From positions 1-34,135 of the forward strand of contig DASQJL010000022.1 in NCBI GenBank assembly GCA_035631035.1: a DNA stretch of 34,135 bases. Reading direction: 5' to 3'. Positions 19,500 to 27,684 of this stretch are shown one piece after another. How positions within the stretch are numbered: the first letter of the stretch is position 1; each line of letters begins with the position of its first letter. The notes under the pieces are model-generated. The model worked only from the letters and a program-made list of their open reading frames with translations. It did not search any database and was not told where the DNA came from. Source of the DNA: Candidatus Binatia bacterium (GTDB lineage Bacteria; Eisenbacteria; RBG-16-71-46; SZUA-252). A program made the translations under genes and the position numbers.

Positions 19500-21776
19500 A
19501 TGGTGGAACCACGCTTGACCGCTCCAAGGTCCGTCGAATCGGCGACCGCCATGAGCCGCCGCGCGATGCTGCGCCAGGTCGTGGGCGGAACGATGGCGTG
19601 GGCGACGGCCGCGGCGGCGCTGGCCGTGGCGGCGGCGCTCTTCTTCGGGGCCCACGCCGGCAGCGCCGTCGCGCGCCAGGGCGAGCGCCGCCTGCTCGAC
19701 CTCGCGGCGGCGCTCGCCGCCTCCATCGCCCCCGAGGAGGCGGCCCTCGCGGGCGAACACGCTCCCGAGGCCCGCTTCTCGCGAGAGATCCGGGCGCAGC
19801 TCGTCGCGCTCCGGCGAAACGACGCCTCCATCCGGAAGATCGTCCTGCTTGAAGCCGGGTCCGATCGCGACCCGAGGATTCTGCTCGAGGCGGGCGGCGG
19901 TCGCGCGCCGGAACCCGACGCCGGCGGCGCGCCGGCGCCGGCTCGCCCCGAGCCACGGTACCGCGCGCCGCTCGGCGTGTCCCTGGAGGAGGCCGTTCGA
20001 ACGCCGGTGGTCTCTCCCGCCGGCGCCGGCGTGATCGCGGCGTTCGCCCCCGTGCTCGACGAGCGGGGGCGCACGGTGGCGATCGCAGGGATCGAGATGG
20101 ACGGCGGCGCGATCGCGGCGGCCGCGAGAGCCCGCCGCGCCGAAACGGCCGCCGCGGCCGGCGCGCTCGTGCTGGCCATCGCCTCCTTCGCCGCGTGGCG
20201 CGCGCGCCGCGGGCTGGCCGCGCTCGACCGCCTGCGCGGCCTGCGCGCGCAGATCGCGATCTACCGCGTCGGCGACGCGCTCGCCCGGGCGGAGTCGGAC
20301 GAGGAGCTGGTGCGGCTGGCCCTGGACGCCATCGCGAGCGGAAGCGGGATCGATCGCTGGACCATGTACCTCCGCGACGCTCCCGGGACGCGCTTCCGCC
20401 GCTTCGCCGAGCGCGGGGCCGAAGCCGGCGGGACGGCCGCCATCGAGCCGCGGCCCGCGGGCCCGGGCGTCGTGTCGATCCCGCTCGTGGACGGCTCCGA
20501 GACGGTCGGCGTGCTCCAGTGCCTGCTGCCGGGCGGACGCGAGCCGGAATCGGAGGAGCTCGCGCTCTTCCGCTGGATGGCCACGCAGGTCCTGGTCGGG
20601 CTCAAGCGGATCCGGATGGAGCGGCGCGATCAGCTGCTCGCGCTGTTCACGATGGGCACGGGCGAGATCCTGCTCGGCCTGGACCTGGGCGGGTTCGTGA
20701 CCTACGCGAACGCGGCCGCGGAGCGGGCCCTCGGCGCGACCGCGGGAGGTCTCACGGGGCGGCCGGTGGAATCGATGGTCCGGCTGGGGGCCGGCGAGGA
20801 GCCGTTCGGGCTGGTCGGCGCGCTGGACGGGGAGCGCGAATTCTCGGGGGAGGTCTGCTTCGTGCGCGCCGACGGTTCGCGCTTCCCCGCCGAGGTGCGC
20901 CTCTCGCCCGCGGTGGACCGCCAGGGCAAGCTGAGCGCCCTGGTCCTCCTGGGCCACGACGTGACCGAGCGGCGGGAGCGCGAGGCGGACCTCGAGAACC
21001 GCACGCGCGAGCTCGCGCTCCTGAACGAGCAGCTCCAGCGCGCGGTCGGCGAGCTGGAGGAGGCGCGGCAGGCGCAGAGCGAGTTCGTCGCGAACACCTC
21101 GCACGAGCTGCGGACGCCGCTCAACGCCGTCATCGGCTTCGCGAGCCTGATCGAGCAGGGCAACCACGAGTCCGACGAGGAGGCCCGCGACTTCGCCCAG
21201 CGGATCCGGCGGAGCGCCGAGCATCTCCTCGGGCTCCTGAACGACATCCTCGACCTGGCTAAGGTCGAGGCGGGTCGCTTCCAGCTCTCCATGACCGAGG
21301 GGGACGTCCGCGGCCCGGTGCGGGAAGCGCTCGACGCCGTCGCCTCGCTCGCGGCGAGCCGGGGACTCGCGATCGCCGCCGAGCTTCCGGAGGGCCCGCT
21401 CCCGGCCCGGCTCGACCCGGCCCGGGCCCGCCAGGTCCTGTTGAACCTGCTTGGGAACGCCCTCAAGTACACCGATAAGGGAGGGGTGCGGGTCCGCGCC
21501 TGGAGGGAGCCCGCCACGGGCGAGGCCAAGGTCGAGATCGTGGACACGGGCATCGGGATTTCCAAGGAGGGACAGCGCCGCCTCTTCACGAAGTTCGGCC
21601 GGGTGGACCTCTCGTACGCCGGCCGGCGTTCGGGTACCGGACTGGGACTCGCGATCTCGCGGGCGCTGGTCCAGGGGATGGGCGGAAGCATCACCGTCGA
21701 GAGCGACGGCCCGGAGCAGGGCACGCGCGCGACGGTCTCGTTCGCGGCGCCGGCGCCCGAGCCGGCGGTCCGCTAG
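19500..21776 (+). CDS. Membrane sensor histidine kinase with GAF-like and PAS domains
   Basis: A 758-residue kinase. A first helix (about 30-52) and a second (about 214-233) enclose an extracytoplasmic sensor of about 160 residues with no family I recognise. Inside, a GAF-like region (about 245-370) is followed by a PAS domain (about 378-490, ending HDVTERRERE), a coiled-coil linker (495-528), and the dimerisation domain with His535 in ANTSHELRTPLNAVIGF. The ATPase domain has the N box LLNLLGNALKYTDKGG, G1 DTGIGI (682-687) and G2 GTGLGL (712-717). ATG 19500 was preferred to GTG 19491, as GGGAG at 19485-19489 is then at a workable distance. The stop is 12 bases before the start of the next gene, a receiver, which is its likely partner. 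Confidence 0.93.
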   Translation: MVEPRLTAPRSVESATAMSRRAMLRQVVGGTMAWATAAAALAVAAALFFGAHAGSAVARQGERRLLDLAAALAASIAPEEAALAGEHAPEARFSREIRAQLVALRRNDASIRKIVLLEAGSDRDPRILLEAGGGRAPEPDAGGAPAPARPEPRYRAPLGVSLEEAVRTPVVSPAGAGVIAAFAPVLDERGRTVAIAGIEMDGGAIAAAARARRAETAAAAGALVLAIASFAAWRARRGLAALDRLRGLRAQIAIYRVGDALARAESDEELVRLALDAIASGSGIDRWTMYLRDAPGTRFRRFAERGAEAGGTAAIEPRPAGPGVVSIPLVDGSETVGVLQCLLPGGREPESEELALFRWMATQVLVGLKRIRMERRDQLLALFTMGTGEILLGLDLGGFVTYANAAAERALGATAGGLTGRPVESMVRLGAGEEPFGLVGALDGEREFSGEVCFVRADGSRFPAEVRLSPAVDRQGKLSALVLLGHDVTERREREADLENRTRELALLNEQLQRAVGELEEARQAQSEFVANTSHELRTPLNAVIGFASLIEQGNHESDEEARDFAQRIRRSAEHLLGLLNDILDLAKVEAGRFQLSMTEGDVRGPVREALDAVASLAASRGLAIAAELPEGPLPARLDPARARQVLLNLLGNALKYTDKGGVRVRAWREPATGEAKVEIVDTGIGISKEGQRRLFTKFGRVDLSYAGRRSGTGLGLAISRALVQGMGGSITVESDGPEQGTRATVSFAAPAPEPAVR

Positions 21777-21788
21777 AAGGAGGGTGCC

Positions 21789-22217
21789 GTGCCGGGGCGA
21801 ATCCTGGTCGTCGAAGACGACCCGATGAACGCCAAGCTGTTCCAGCTGATCCTGGCGCGCAAGGCGGGGTTGACGGTCGAGGTGACCGAGGACCCGGCGC
21901 TGGTGCTGGAGCGCGCCCGCTCCGGCGACATCGACGTGATCATCATGGACGTCTCGCTCTCGAACAGCGAGTGGGACGGAACGCCGGTCGACGGACTCGA
22001 GATCTCGCGGCGGCTCAAGCGGGACCCCGTGGCCGGCCGGATCCCGATCCTCCTCGCGACCGCCCACGCCATGAAGGGCTCCCGCGAGAACTTCCTGCGC
22101 GCCTCAGGCGCGGACGACTACATCTCCAAGCCGATCGTGAGCGCCGATGAGCTGGTCGCGCGCATCGAAGCCCTGATCGAGAAGAGGAACCATGCCCTTC
22201 CGCCTCCTCCTCGTTGA
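21789..22217 (+). CDS. Single-domain response regulator (CheY-like)
   Basis: A 142-residue receiver with no output domain. It has the acidic triad at 9-11 (VEDD), phospho-acceptor Asp54 (IIMDVSL), Thr91 and Lys114 (YISKP). A loop after the phospho-site (SNSEWDGTPVDG) is longer than usual, as in DivK-like proteins. The GTG start at 21789 follows AAGGAGG, a strong ribosome site, and the kinase ends 12 bases upstream. Likely role: accept phosphate from the upstream kinase and pass it on or bind a target. Its last 26 bases overlap the start of the next gene in another frame, so the two are translationally linked. Confidence 0.93.
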   Translation: MPGRILVVEDDPMNAKLFQLILARKAGLTVEVTEDPALVLERARSGDIDVIIMDVSLSNSEWDGTPVDGLEISRRLKRDPVAGRIPILLATAHAMKGSRENFLRASGADDYISKPIVSADELVARIEALIEKRNHALPPPPR

Positions 22218-22992
22218 CGACGAAGCGCACAACCGGAAGCTGCTCCGGATGGTGCTCCGCAAGGGCGAGTACGAGTTCTTCGACGCGGAGGACGGCGGCA
22301 AGGCGCTGGACATCCTGGCGAAGGAGACGATCGATCTCGTCCTGCTCGACCTGATGATGCCGAACCCGAACGGCTTCGACGTGCTCCACGCCATGCGGTC
22401 GAACGACCTTCACCGCGACATCCCGATCATCGTCGCGAGCGCCTCCACCGCGCCCGACGACGTGGAGCGCAGCCTGAGCATGGGGGCGGTGGACTACTTC
22501 ATGAAGCCGCTCACCGAGTGGGACATCCGCTTCCAGCTCCCGATCAAGGTGCGGAACGCGATCGCGCTCCACCGGGCCAGCGACGAGCGGCTCAAGGCGG
22601 AGCGGATGAAGGCGGTCTCGGCGATGGCGGTGGCGCTGAACCACGAGATCAACAACCCCTTACAAGTCATCCAGGGGAACGCGCAGCTCCTCTACGTGCA
22701 CCCCGGAATCCCTCCCGAGGCCCGGGAGAAGGTGCAGCGGATCCGCCAGGCCACGGAAACGATCGCGGGGCTGACGCACCGCGTGGCCGCGCTCCGCGAC
22801 ATCGTGACGGTGGACTATCCGGCGGGAAACCGGACCACGGTTCCGATGGTGAGCTTCAAGGCCTCGACGACGACCCGCGAGGGCGGGACCCACGGAGCGG
22901 CGAACGGCGGAAGCGCGGTGGACGGAGCAGCGGGCGGAGGCGGCGCCCCCGAATCGAACGACGCGCCCCCTCAGATCCCCAGCGCGGGGTAG
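22192..22992 (+). CDS. Receiver fused to a histidine-kinase dimerisation domain lacking the ATPase domain
   Basis: A 266-residue protein. Residues 1-122 form a complete receiver (VDDE at 8-11, Asp53 in LLDLMMP, Lys105 in YFMKP). Residues 135-205 form a dimerisation/phosphoacceptor domain with an H box, NHEINNPLQVIQG (His151). The ATPase domain that should follow is missing: after about 210 there is only a low-complexity Gly/Ala/Ser-rich tail up to the stop. The DNA at the end shows no ATPase remnant in another frame, because the convergent membrane gene occupies it. It may act as a phosphotransfer hub (from Asp to His) or be a substrate for the upstream kinase. The ATG at 22192 has AGAGGAA upstream and overlaps the preceding gene by 26 bases. 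The end overlaps the convergent gene by 22 bases. Confidence 0.85.
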   Translation: MPFRLLLVDDEAHNRKLLRMVLRKGEYEFFDAEDGGKALDILAKETIDLVLLDLMMPNPNGFDVLHAMRSNDLHRDIPIIVASASTAPDDVERSLSMGAVDYFMKPLTEWDIRFQLPIKVRNAIALHRASDERLKAERMKAVSAMAVALNHEINNPLQVIQGNAQLLYVHPGIPPEAREKVQRIRQATETIAGLTHRVAALRDIVTVDYPAGNRTTVPMVSFKASTTTREGGTHGAANGGSAVDGAAGGGGAPESNDAPPQIPSAG

Positions 22993-23612
22993 AGCCAGTT
23001 CAGGATCAGGAAGTTGAGGCGGCCGAGCAGCAGCGCGATTCGGCCCATCACGGTGAACCCGAAGGCCGCGCCGAACGAGACCATCAGGAACCAGATCCCC
23101 AGCCGCGCGATCCGCGACGTGACCGCGTTCTGCTCCTTCGAGAAGAAGAAGTAGGTCAGGACGCTGTAGACCCCCACGATGAAGACGAGCGATACGAGCA
23201 GCGTGTTCGCGTTCATCGGCCAGAGCGGCTGGATCGTGCGGGCGAGCTGCGGCAGCACCTCGCCGTGGATGCGCCGCGTGAACTCGACGCCGATGTAGTA
23301 GGCCACGTAGATCGCCAGCGCGTAGCGCGAGACCCACCCGATCCGCGGCAGGTAGCGCACGTAGAGCAGGACCCCGATCCCCCCCGCCACGAGCAGATCC
23401 CAGTTCCCGGCGAAGTCGGACTTCAGCGGCACGTAGAGATTCGGCACCAGCGTCTGGTTCAGCACGATGCCGATGTAATAGCCGAGAGAGACGCCCGCGA
23501 AGAGGCTCTCGGCGAAGCGGAAGAACGGGTTGTCCTTGTAGAGGAACGAGAAGGCGAAGAGCGTGAGGAGCGCCGGGATCCAGATCCCGATTCCGGGGAA
23601 GGTCGCGCTCAC
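22971..23612 (-). CDS. Polytopic membrane protein of unknown function (cassette gene 4)
   Basis: A 213-residue protein with about six hydrophobic segments, beginning IWIPALLTLFAFSFLY and including SLGYYIGIVLNQTLVP, LLVAGGIGVLLYVRYLP, YALAIYVAYYIGV, TLLVSLVFIVGVYSVLTYFFF and a C-terminal FGFTVMGRIALLLGRLNF stretch. There is no signal peptide and no enzyme motif. The GTG start at 23612 has AAGGGGG upstream. It is the last of four same-strand genes encoding membrane-bound proteins; the gap to the gene before is 34 bases. I do not recognise a named family with confidence. A role as a membrane subunit of a complex with the other three is inferred from synteny only. Confidence 0.8.
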   Translation of the reverse strand: MSATFPGIGIWIPALLTLFAFSFLYKDNPFFRFAESLFAGVSLGYYIGIVLNQTLVPNLYVPLKSDFAGNWDLLVAGGIGVLLYVRYLPRIGWVSRYALAIYVAYYIGVEFTRRIHGEVLPQLARTIQPLWPMNANTLLVSLVFIVGVYSVLTYFFFSKEQNAVTSRIARLGIWFLMVSFGAAFGFTVMGRIALLLGRLNFLILNWLYPALGI

Positions 23613-23646
23613 GCCCGGGCCCCCTTCGATCCGCCGTCCGTCCGGC

Positions 23647-24525
23647 TCATACCGCCCTGCGCTCCTTCCCGCGCGTCACCAGGAACGCCACGTTCCCCAG
23701 GATGATGAACAGGAGGATCACGGTGTGGAGCACCGTCTGTCCGTCCATCCCCTTCGTGGCCGTGAAGTACTTGGTCTCGTGGTAGTAGCGGTTCAGCTGC
23801 GGGTACTTCGCCATGAGGAGCTTCTCGTATTCCGCCGCTCCCTTCATGCCGCCGAACATTCCCTCGAGCTGCCCCGCGTTCAGATAGGCGTAGTACTTGG
23901 GCGCGCTCACCGCGGTCGGGCCGATGATGATCGGCGTGCCGTACTGGGCGTGGACCTGGGTGATCCAGTACTCCCCGATGACCCCCGTGGCCACCGTGAA
24001 GACGAGGGCGACGTGGCGGATGTCGTGGATCCCCCGCATGATCGGAAACTCGGCGATCGGCCGCCCGTTCACGTCGGTCGGGAACGCGTCGCCGATGTTG
24101 TCCCCCAGCCGGCGCATCACCGCCGCCGCGCCGTCCTTGTAGCCGAGATTGATGTAGTCCACGCCGTAGCGGAGGCCCGGCATCTCGGCCGCGACGCGCG
24201 CCACCGAGTTGTTCGCGAGCCCCAGGCCGCCGAGCGGGTAGAAGGCGCACACGATGACGCGCACTTTCTTGAGGAAGCACTGGCGCAGGAACGCCTCCGC
24301 CATCGGATCGTTCTCGGGCGCCGACGAGGGACCGTAGTCGTAGGAGATCCAGACCACGTCGGTCGGCTTCAGCCGCTCGATGAACTCGAACGCCCGGCGC
24401 GTGGACGAGGTGGTGGTGACCGGCAGCCCGATCGGGACGACGATCGGCGTGATGAGGCTCACCAGCACGAAGAGATAGATCCACCGGCGATCGAGGGCGA
24501 GAAGCCAGCGGAAGAAGCGCTGCAC
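23647..24525 (-). CDS. Membrane-anchored protein with central soluble domain, unknown function (cassette gene 3)
   Basis: A 292-residue protein with one helix near each end: about 14-36 (WIYLFVLVSLITPIVVPIG) and about 266-286 (TVILLFIILGNVAFLVTR). The central 230 residues form an alpha/beta domain: VVWISYDYGPSSAPEN, then RVIVCAFYPLGG, YGVDYINLGYKDG, and later TPIIIGPTAVSAPKYYAYL. Its C-terminal half has the same order of strands and aromatic patches as the soluble domain of cassette gene 1, so distant homology is possible. No catalytic motif is recognised. The GTG start at 24525 follows GAGGGGG and lies 14 bases after the previous gene's stop, so the operon structure is clear. Confidence 0.78.
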   Translation of the reverse strand: MQRFFRWLLALDRRWIYLFVLVSLITPIVVPIGLPVTTTSSTRRAFEFIERLKPTDVVWISYDYGPSSAPENDPMAEAFLRQCFLKKVRVIVCAFYPLGGLGLANNSVARVAAEMPGLRYGVDYINLGYKDGAAAVMRRLGDNIGDAFPTDVNGRPIAEFPIMRGIHDIRHVALVFTVATGVIGEYWITQVHAQYGTPIIIGPTAVSAPKYYAYLNAGQLEGMFGGMKGAAEYEKLLMAKYPQLNRYYHETKYFTATKGMDGQTVLHTVILLFIILGNVAFLVTRGKERRAV

Positions 24526-24539
24526 CTAGCGGCCCCCTC

Positions 24540-25343
24540 TCACGACTCGCTGCTCCCCAGACCGAGATAGCCGCGCTCGATCCCGAGGATGATGCGGATG
24601 GCCATCGAGGCGGCGCCGAGGGCGGCGCCGATGATGATCCCCGACTGCGCGGCGCCGTTGGGCGTGTCCATGATCCATTCCGTGAGCCGGCCGAGGGCCT
24701 GGCTGGCCGTGGCCGCGGCGGGCTGGAGCGGCGGAAAGGGAACCGCCAGGAACTCGAGGAGCGGCACGCGCCCCGCCATCACGAGGGCCGCGGCGATCAG
24801 GAGGATCGTGGCCTCCGTGTTCCGCGCGCGGAAGGCCCGAAACGCGGCGCTCGCCATGAAGAAGGCGAGCAGCGAGAAGATCGTCGACTGGAGCGGCTGA
24901 AAGAACTTGTCCTCCATCCATTTGAACGGCGTGGAGGATCCGTCGGGGGCGAATCCGATCCCCTGTCCCGAGACGGCGCCCCAGATGGAGAAGGAGCCCA
25001 TGACGAAGAGCCCCGTCAGGAGCACGGCCGCGAAGAACCATCCCGTCTCGCGGCGCGCGATCTTCCGTGTGTTGTTCTGGATCACGTTCACGATGCCGAG
25101 GAGGAGCGCGAATCCGGCCACGATGATGAGCCACTGGTCCAGACGGGGACTCATCCCCGTTTCGCCGGAGAGGAAGCTCTTGGGAATGTAGAGGGAGAGG
25201 ATCGGGACGATGCCGGCGATGAACGCGACGAGGAGCGGAATCCGGCTCCGCATCGCCGGGCTCCGCATCCCGAGCGCGATGCCGATCGTGGGCAGCACGA
25301 AGAAACAGGCGACCAGGGCGACGCGCCCGAACTCGAGGTTCAC
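24540..25343 (-). CDS. Polytopic membrane protein of unknown function (cassette gene 2)
   Basis: A 267-residue protein with six or seven hydrophobic segments, including VALVACFFVLPTIGIALG, IPLLVAFIAGIVPILSLYIP, WLIIVAGFALLLGIVNVI, WFFAAVLLTGLFVMGSF and, near the end, SGIIIGAALGAASMAIRIILG. GTG 25343 is preferred over the longer frame to 25532: GGGGAGA lies just upstream and the extension is arginine/serine-rich noise overlapping gene 1. It is 31 bases downstream of gene 1 and 14 upstream of gene 3. No motif allows a function. It lies with three other membrane proteins and likely forms a complex with them. Confidence 0.78.
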   Translation of the reverse strand: MNLEFGRVALVACFFVLPTIGIALGMRSPAMRSRIPLLVAFIAGIVPILSLYIPKSFLSGETGMSPRLDQWLIIVAGFALLLGIVNVIQNNTRKIARRETGWFFAAVLLTGLFVMGSFSIWGAVSGQGIGFAPDGSSTPFKWMEDKFFQPLQSTIFSLLAFFMASAAFRAFRARNTEATILLIAAALVMAGRVPLLEFLAVPFPPLQPAAATASQALGRLTEWIMDTPNGAAQSGIIIGAALGAASMAIRIILGIERGYLGLGSSES

Positions 25344-25374
25344 GCCGCGATCTCCCCGGGACGCGCCGTGGGTC

Positions 25375-26592
25375 TCATTGGGTCTGGAGGATCTTCGTGA
25401 TCCACGTGCTGCCGAACGTGGCGAACGCGATTCCGGCGAGGCCGACCACGATGCAGAGCGCCTTGAAGATGTCCTGCCCGCGGATCGAGCCGAGGAGCAC
25501 CGGCTCGCGCGAGAGGTAGGCGCTCGCGGCATACAGCTCCTCGCCGATCAGCGTGTAGTCGCAGGTCGCGACGAAGAACGGCAGCTGGGTCGGATCGGCC
25601 TGCCCCGCGATCTGGATGGCGCCGACCGACTGCCCCGTCTCGGCCAGGATCAGCGATTCGGCGAAGAAGTACCCGACCAGGAAGATCGTGGCCGGGCGCT
25701 CGCGCACCATGCGCGCCGAAACCGCCGCGGTGAAGGCGAACTGGTCGTACGTCACGTAGTTCACCATCTCCTCGCGGTAGAGGTCGGGACGCCCCTCGGC
25801 GAGATAGGCGGCGCGCACCGTTTCGCGCGCGGAGGCGAAGGTGAGCGGATCCTTGTTCGCGACGTCGAGGTCGGTGCCGTAGCGCGCGGTCGCGCGCGCG
25901 ACGTGCCCCAGGATCGACATCGAGGCCACGGTCTGGATGTCGTCCATGCTCTGGATGCCCGGGACGTAGAGCACCTTCTTCCCGGTCTCGGTCGCACGGC
26001 CGATCGCCTCGTCCACGGCGTTCAGCCCGGCGATGCGCCGGATGAAGATCGGCTTGCCGGAGCGGGCCATCTGGATCGAGCCGAGGAGCGCGACGAGGAA
26101 GATGATCGTGGCGATGAGCGAGTTGGTGCGGTCTTTGCGGAACCAGTTGTCGTGCGCCGAGGCCGGCTCGCTCACGACGGCGGGTCCCGCCGGGGCGGCG
26201 ATCGCCGCGGCGGCGGCGCGGGTCGTATCGGCCGGCGCGGCGGGGGCTTGAACGCGGAGCTCGTAGCGGTAGGTGTGCTTCTCCACCGCGCTCGCGTCCT
26301 TGTAGGTCTGCGTCCCGAGCGGCACCTCCGCGAGCGCCTTCCACTCGAACGCCGGCGCCTCGGCGCGGCGGATCTCGATCACCGACCCGGCGGGAACCGC
26401 CGCGCTGTCGGGATCGGCCCACGTGAGAAGAATCGAACCCCCGGAATCGCCGGGATTGTCCTGAGCAACGAAGTTCGTGGGAGCGGGAAGCGCGAGGCCG
26501 GGGACTGGCAAGGGGGTCGCGGCGCCCTGGGCCGATACCGCCGCGGGCGCGCTCAGGACGGCCAGAAGGAAGAAACCCACGGCCCATCGCAC
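25375..26592 (-). CDS. Signal-peptide, fibronectin-III-like, membrane-anchored protein, DUF6754-like (cassette gene 1)
   Basis: A 405-residue protein. Residues 1-22 are a signal peptide (VGFFLLAVLSAPAAVSAQ). Residues about 36-117 look like a fibronectin type III domain (PTNFVAQDNPGDSGGSILLTW, then TYRYELRV). A helix at about 156-175 (SLIATIIFLVALLGSIQMA) leads into a conserved-looking soluble domain (180-370) starting PIFIRRIAGLNAVDEAIGRA and containing KVLYVPGIQSMDDIQT. A last helix is at about 378-397. From memory the second half fits the uncharacterised family DUF6754; I could not check this. Start GTG 26592 has no Shine-Dalgarno; a -10 box is 7 bases upstream, so the mRNA may be leaderless. 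It opens the four-gene cassette and follows a methyltransferase by 33 bases. Confidence 0.8.
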   Translation of the reverse strand: MRWAVGFFLLAVLSAPAAVSAQGAATPLPVPGLALPAPTNFVAQDNPGDSGGSILLTWADPDSAAVPAGSVIEIRRAEAPAFEWKALAEVPLGTQTYKDASAVEKHTYRYELRVQAPAAPADTTRAAAAAIAAPAGPAVVSEPASAHDNWFRKDRTNSLIATIIFLVALLGSIQMARSGKPIFIRRIAGLNAVDEAIGRATETGKKVLYVPGIQSMDDIQTVASMSILGHVARATARYGTDLDVANKDPLTFASARETVRAAYLAEGRPDLYREEMVNYVTYDQFAFTAAVSARMVRERPATIFLVGYFFAESLILAETGQSVGAIQIAGQADPTQLPFFVATCDYTLIGEELYAASAYLSREPVLLGSIRGQDIFKALCIVVGLAGIAFATFGSTWITKILQTQ

Positions 26593-26599
26593 GGGGCGC

Positions 26600-26629
26600 A
26601 GCCTATCGGCGCGCCGCGCGGGGTGTCAA
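26600..26629 (-). promoter_or_regulatory. Sigma-70-like promoter of the four-gene membrane cassette
   Basis: On the reverse strand TTGACA (26629-26624), 18-base spacer, TAGGCT (26605-26600), then 7 bases to the GTG start at 26592. The TGA inside TTGACA is the stop codon of the upstream methyltransferase (26628-26626). Start codon and transcription start would nearly coincide. Confidence 0.55.
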
Positions 26630-27684
26630 CGTACTTTTCGCCCCCGGATTCGCATGATCGGCCACACGTAGACGGAAAGCGCGGGCCAGCGGGTGCAGAG
26701 AAAACGAAGAACGTCCTTCACCCACTGCCGCGGATGGGTCTCGATCTTCCGGGAGAAGAAGGCGGGGAGAAGCTCCGGGCGGAGTCCGGCCTCCGTGAAC
26801 TTCTCCATCATCCAGAAGGGATTCAGCTCGCGCTCGGGGTACTGGCCGTCCCGCGGGTCGCGATAGCCGAACTCCGGGCGTCGCCGGACGGCCCCCGTCT
26901 CGAGCAACTCCCGCGTCCCCTCGATCACGTCGTGGCCCACCAGCCCGCGCGTCGCGCGCGTCGCCTCGAAGAGCTGGTTCCGCGCGAGCGAAGGGAAGTG
27001 CTCGCCGATCAGGGCCCGGCGCGCCGCGAAGTAGGGGCCGTTCGGCTCGGCTTCCATGTCGCGCCATCCGCGCCGGCGGCGTCCCCGCGCCGGCAGGTAG
27101 AGGGAGTTGTTCTCGTCGCTCAGGAAGAAGATGCCCCCCGGCCGGAGCAGCCGGTTGGCTTCACGCAGGAATCCCTCGAGGTCGCGGACGTGGGAGATCA
27201 CGCAGTTGGCCATGACCCCGTCGAACGACGCCGACGGGAGCTCCATCGCGATCCCGTCCCCGTACCGCGATTCGAAGTGCTCGGGCGAGAGGGGCGGATC
27301 GACCGCCTGGGCCAGGTAGGCGCCGACGGCGACCATGTCGCGGTCGATCTCGGTGGCGAGCACCCGGCGGGCGCCGTAGATGGCGACCAGCAGGGCCTCG
27401 ATGCCGAACCCCGCCCCCAGGTCGAGCACGTCCTTCCCCTCGGCTTCCAGGTAGTCGTACATCGCGCGTCCCTTCTGGAAGACGTGCTCGATGCGCGCCG
27501 GATTCCGGAGGATGTTCAGATGCTTGTAGTAGACGAGGAAGTACTCGGGGAGCTTCTCGCGCAGGGCGGCGTCGCTCTGCATGAGGATCGCGCGGAGCGA
27601 GGCGAGGCGGCGGGCGGCCGTTCCGCCCGCGGGCCCGTGCGCCGCCTGCGAGGCGGGCCCGCGCGCGGTCGCTTCCGGGGTCAC
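26626..27684 (-). CDS. Class I SAM-dependent methyltransferase
   Basis: A 352-residue protein (or 318 if it starts at ATG 27582). Motif I is DVLDLGAGFGIEAL (residues 85-98), followed by VLATEIDRDMV at strand 2, and later SFDGVMANCVISHVRDLEGFL and LLRPGGIFFLSDENN, the post-motif regions of the Methyltransf_11 type. The C-terminal 150 residues are Arg-rich and contain aromatic patches (PYFAARRALIGEHF, NPFWMMEKFTEAG). Substrate unknown; a sugar, lipid or small molecule would all be possible. The GTG at 27684 overlaps the TGA of the sigma-54 activator gene as GTGA, so translation is coupled. I rejected the much longer open frame to 29499, which runs out of frame through that activator. Confidence 0.85.
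   Translation of the reverse strand: MTPEATARGPASQAAHGPAGGTAARRLASLRAILMQSDAALREKLPEYFLVYYKHLNILRNPARIEHVFQKGRAMYDYLEAEGKDVLDLGAGFGIEALLVAIYGARRVLATEIDRDMVAVGAYLAQAVDPPLSPEHFESRYGDGIAMELPSASFDGVMANCVISHVRDLEGFLREANRLLRPGGIFFLSDENNSLYLPARGRRRRGWRDMEAEPNGPYFAARRALIGEHFPSLARNQLFEATRATRGLVGHDVIEGTRELLETGAVRRRPEFGYRDPRDGQYPERELNPFWMMEKFTEAGLRPELLPAFFSRKIETHPRQWVKDVLRFLCTRWPALSVYVWPIMRIRGRKVR

Noticed and set aside
18199-19956. A long N-terminal extension of the lipoprotein gene
   Set aside because: It would overlap the divergent kinase gene by about 450 bases and is Arg/Pro-rich; a signal peptide starts at GTG 19356.
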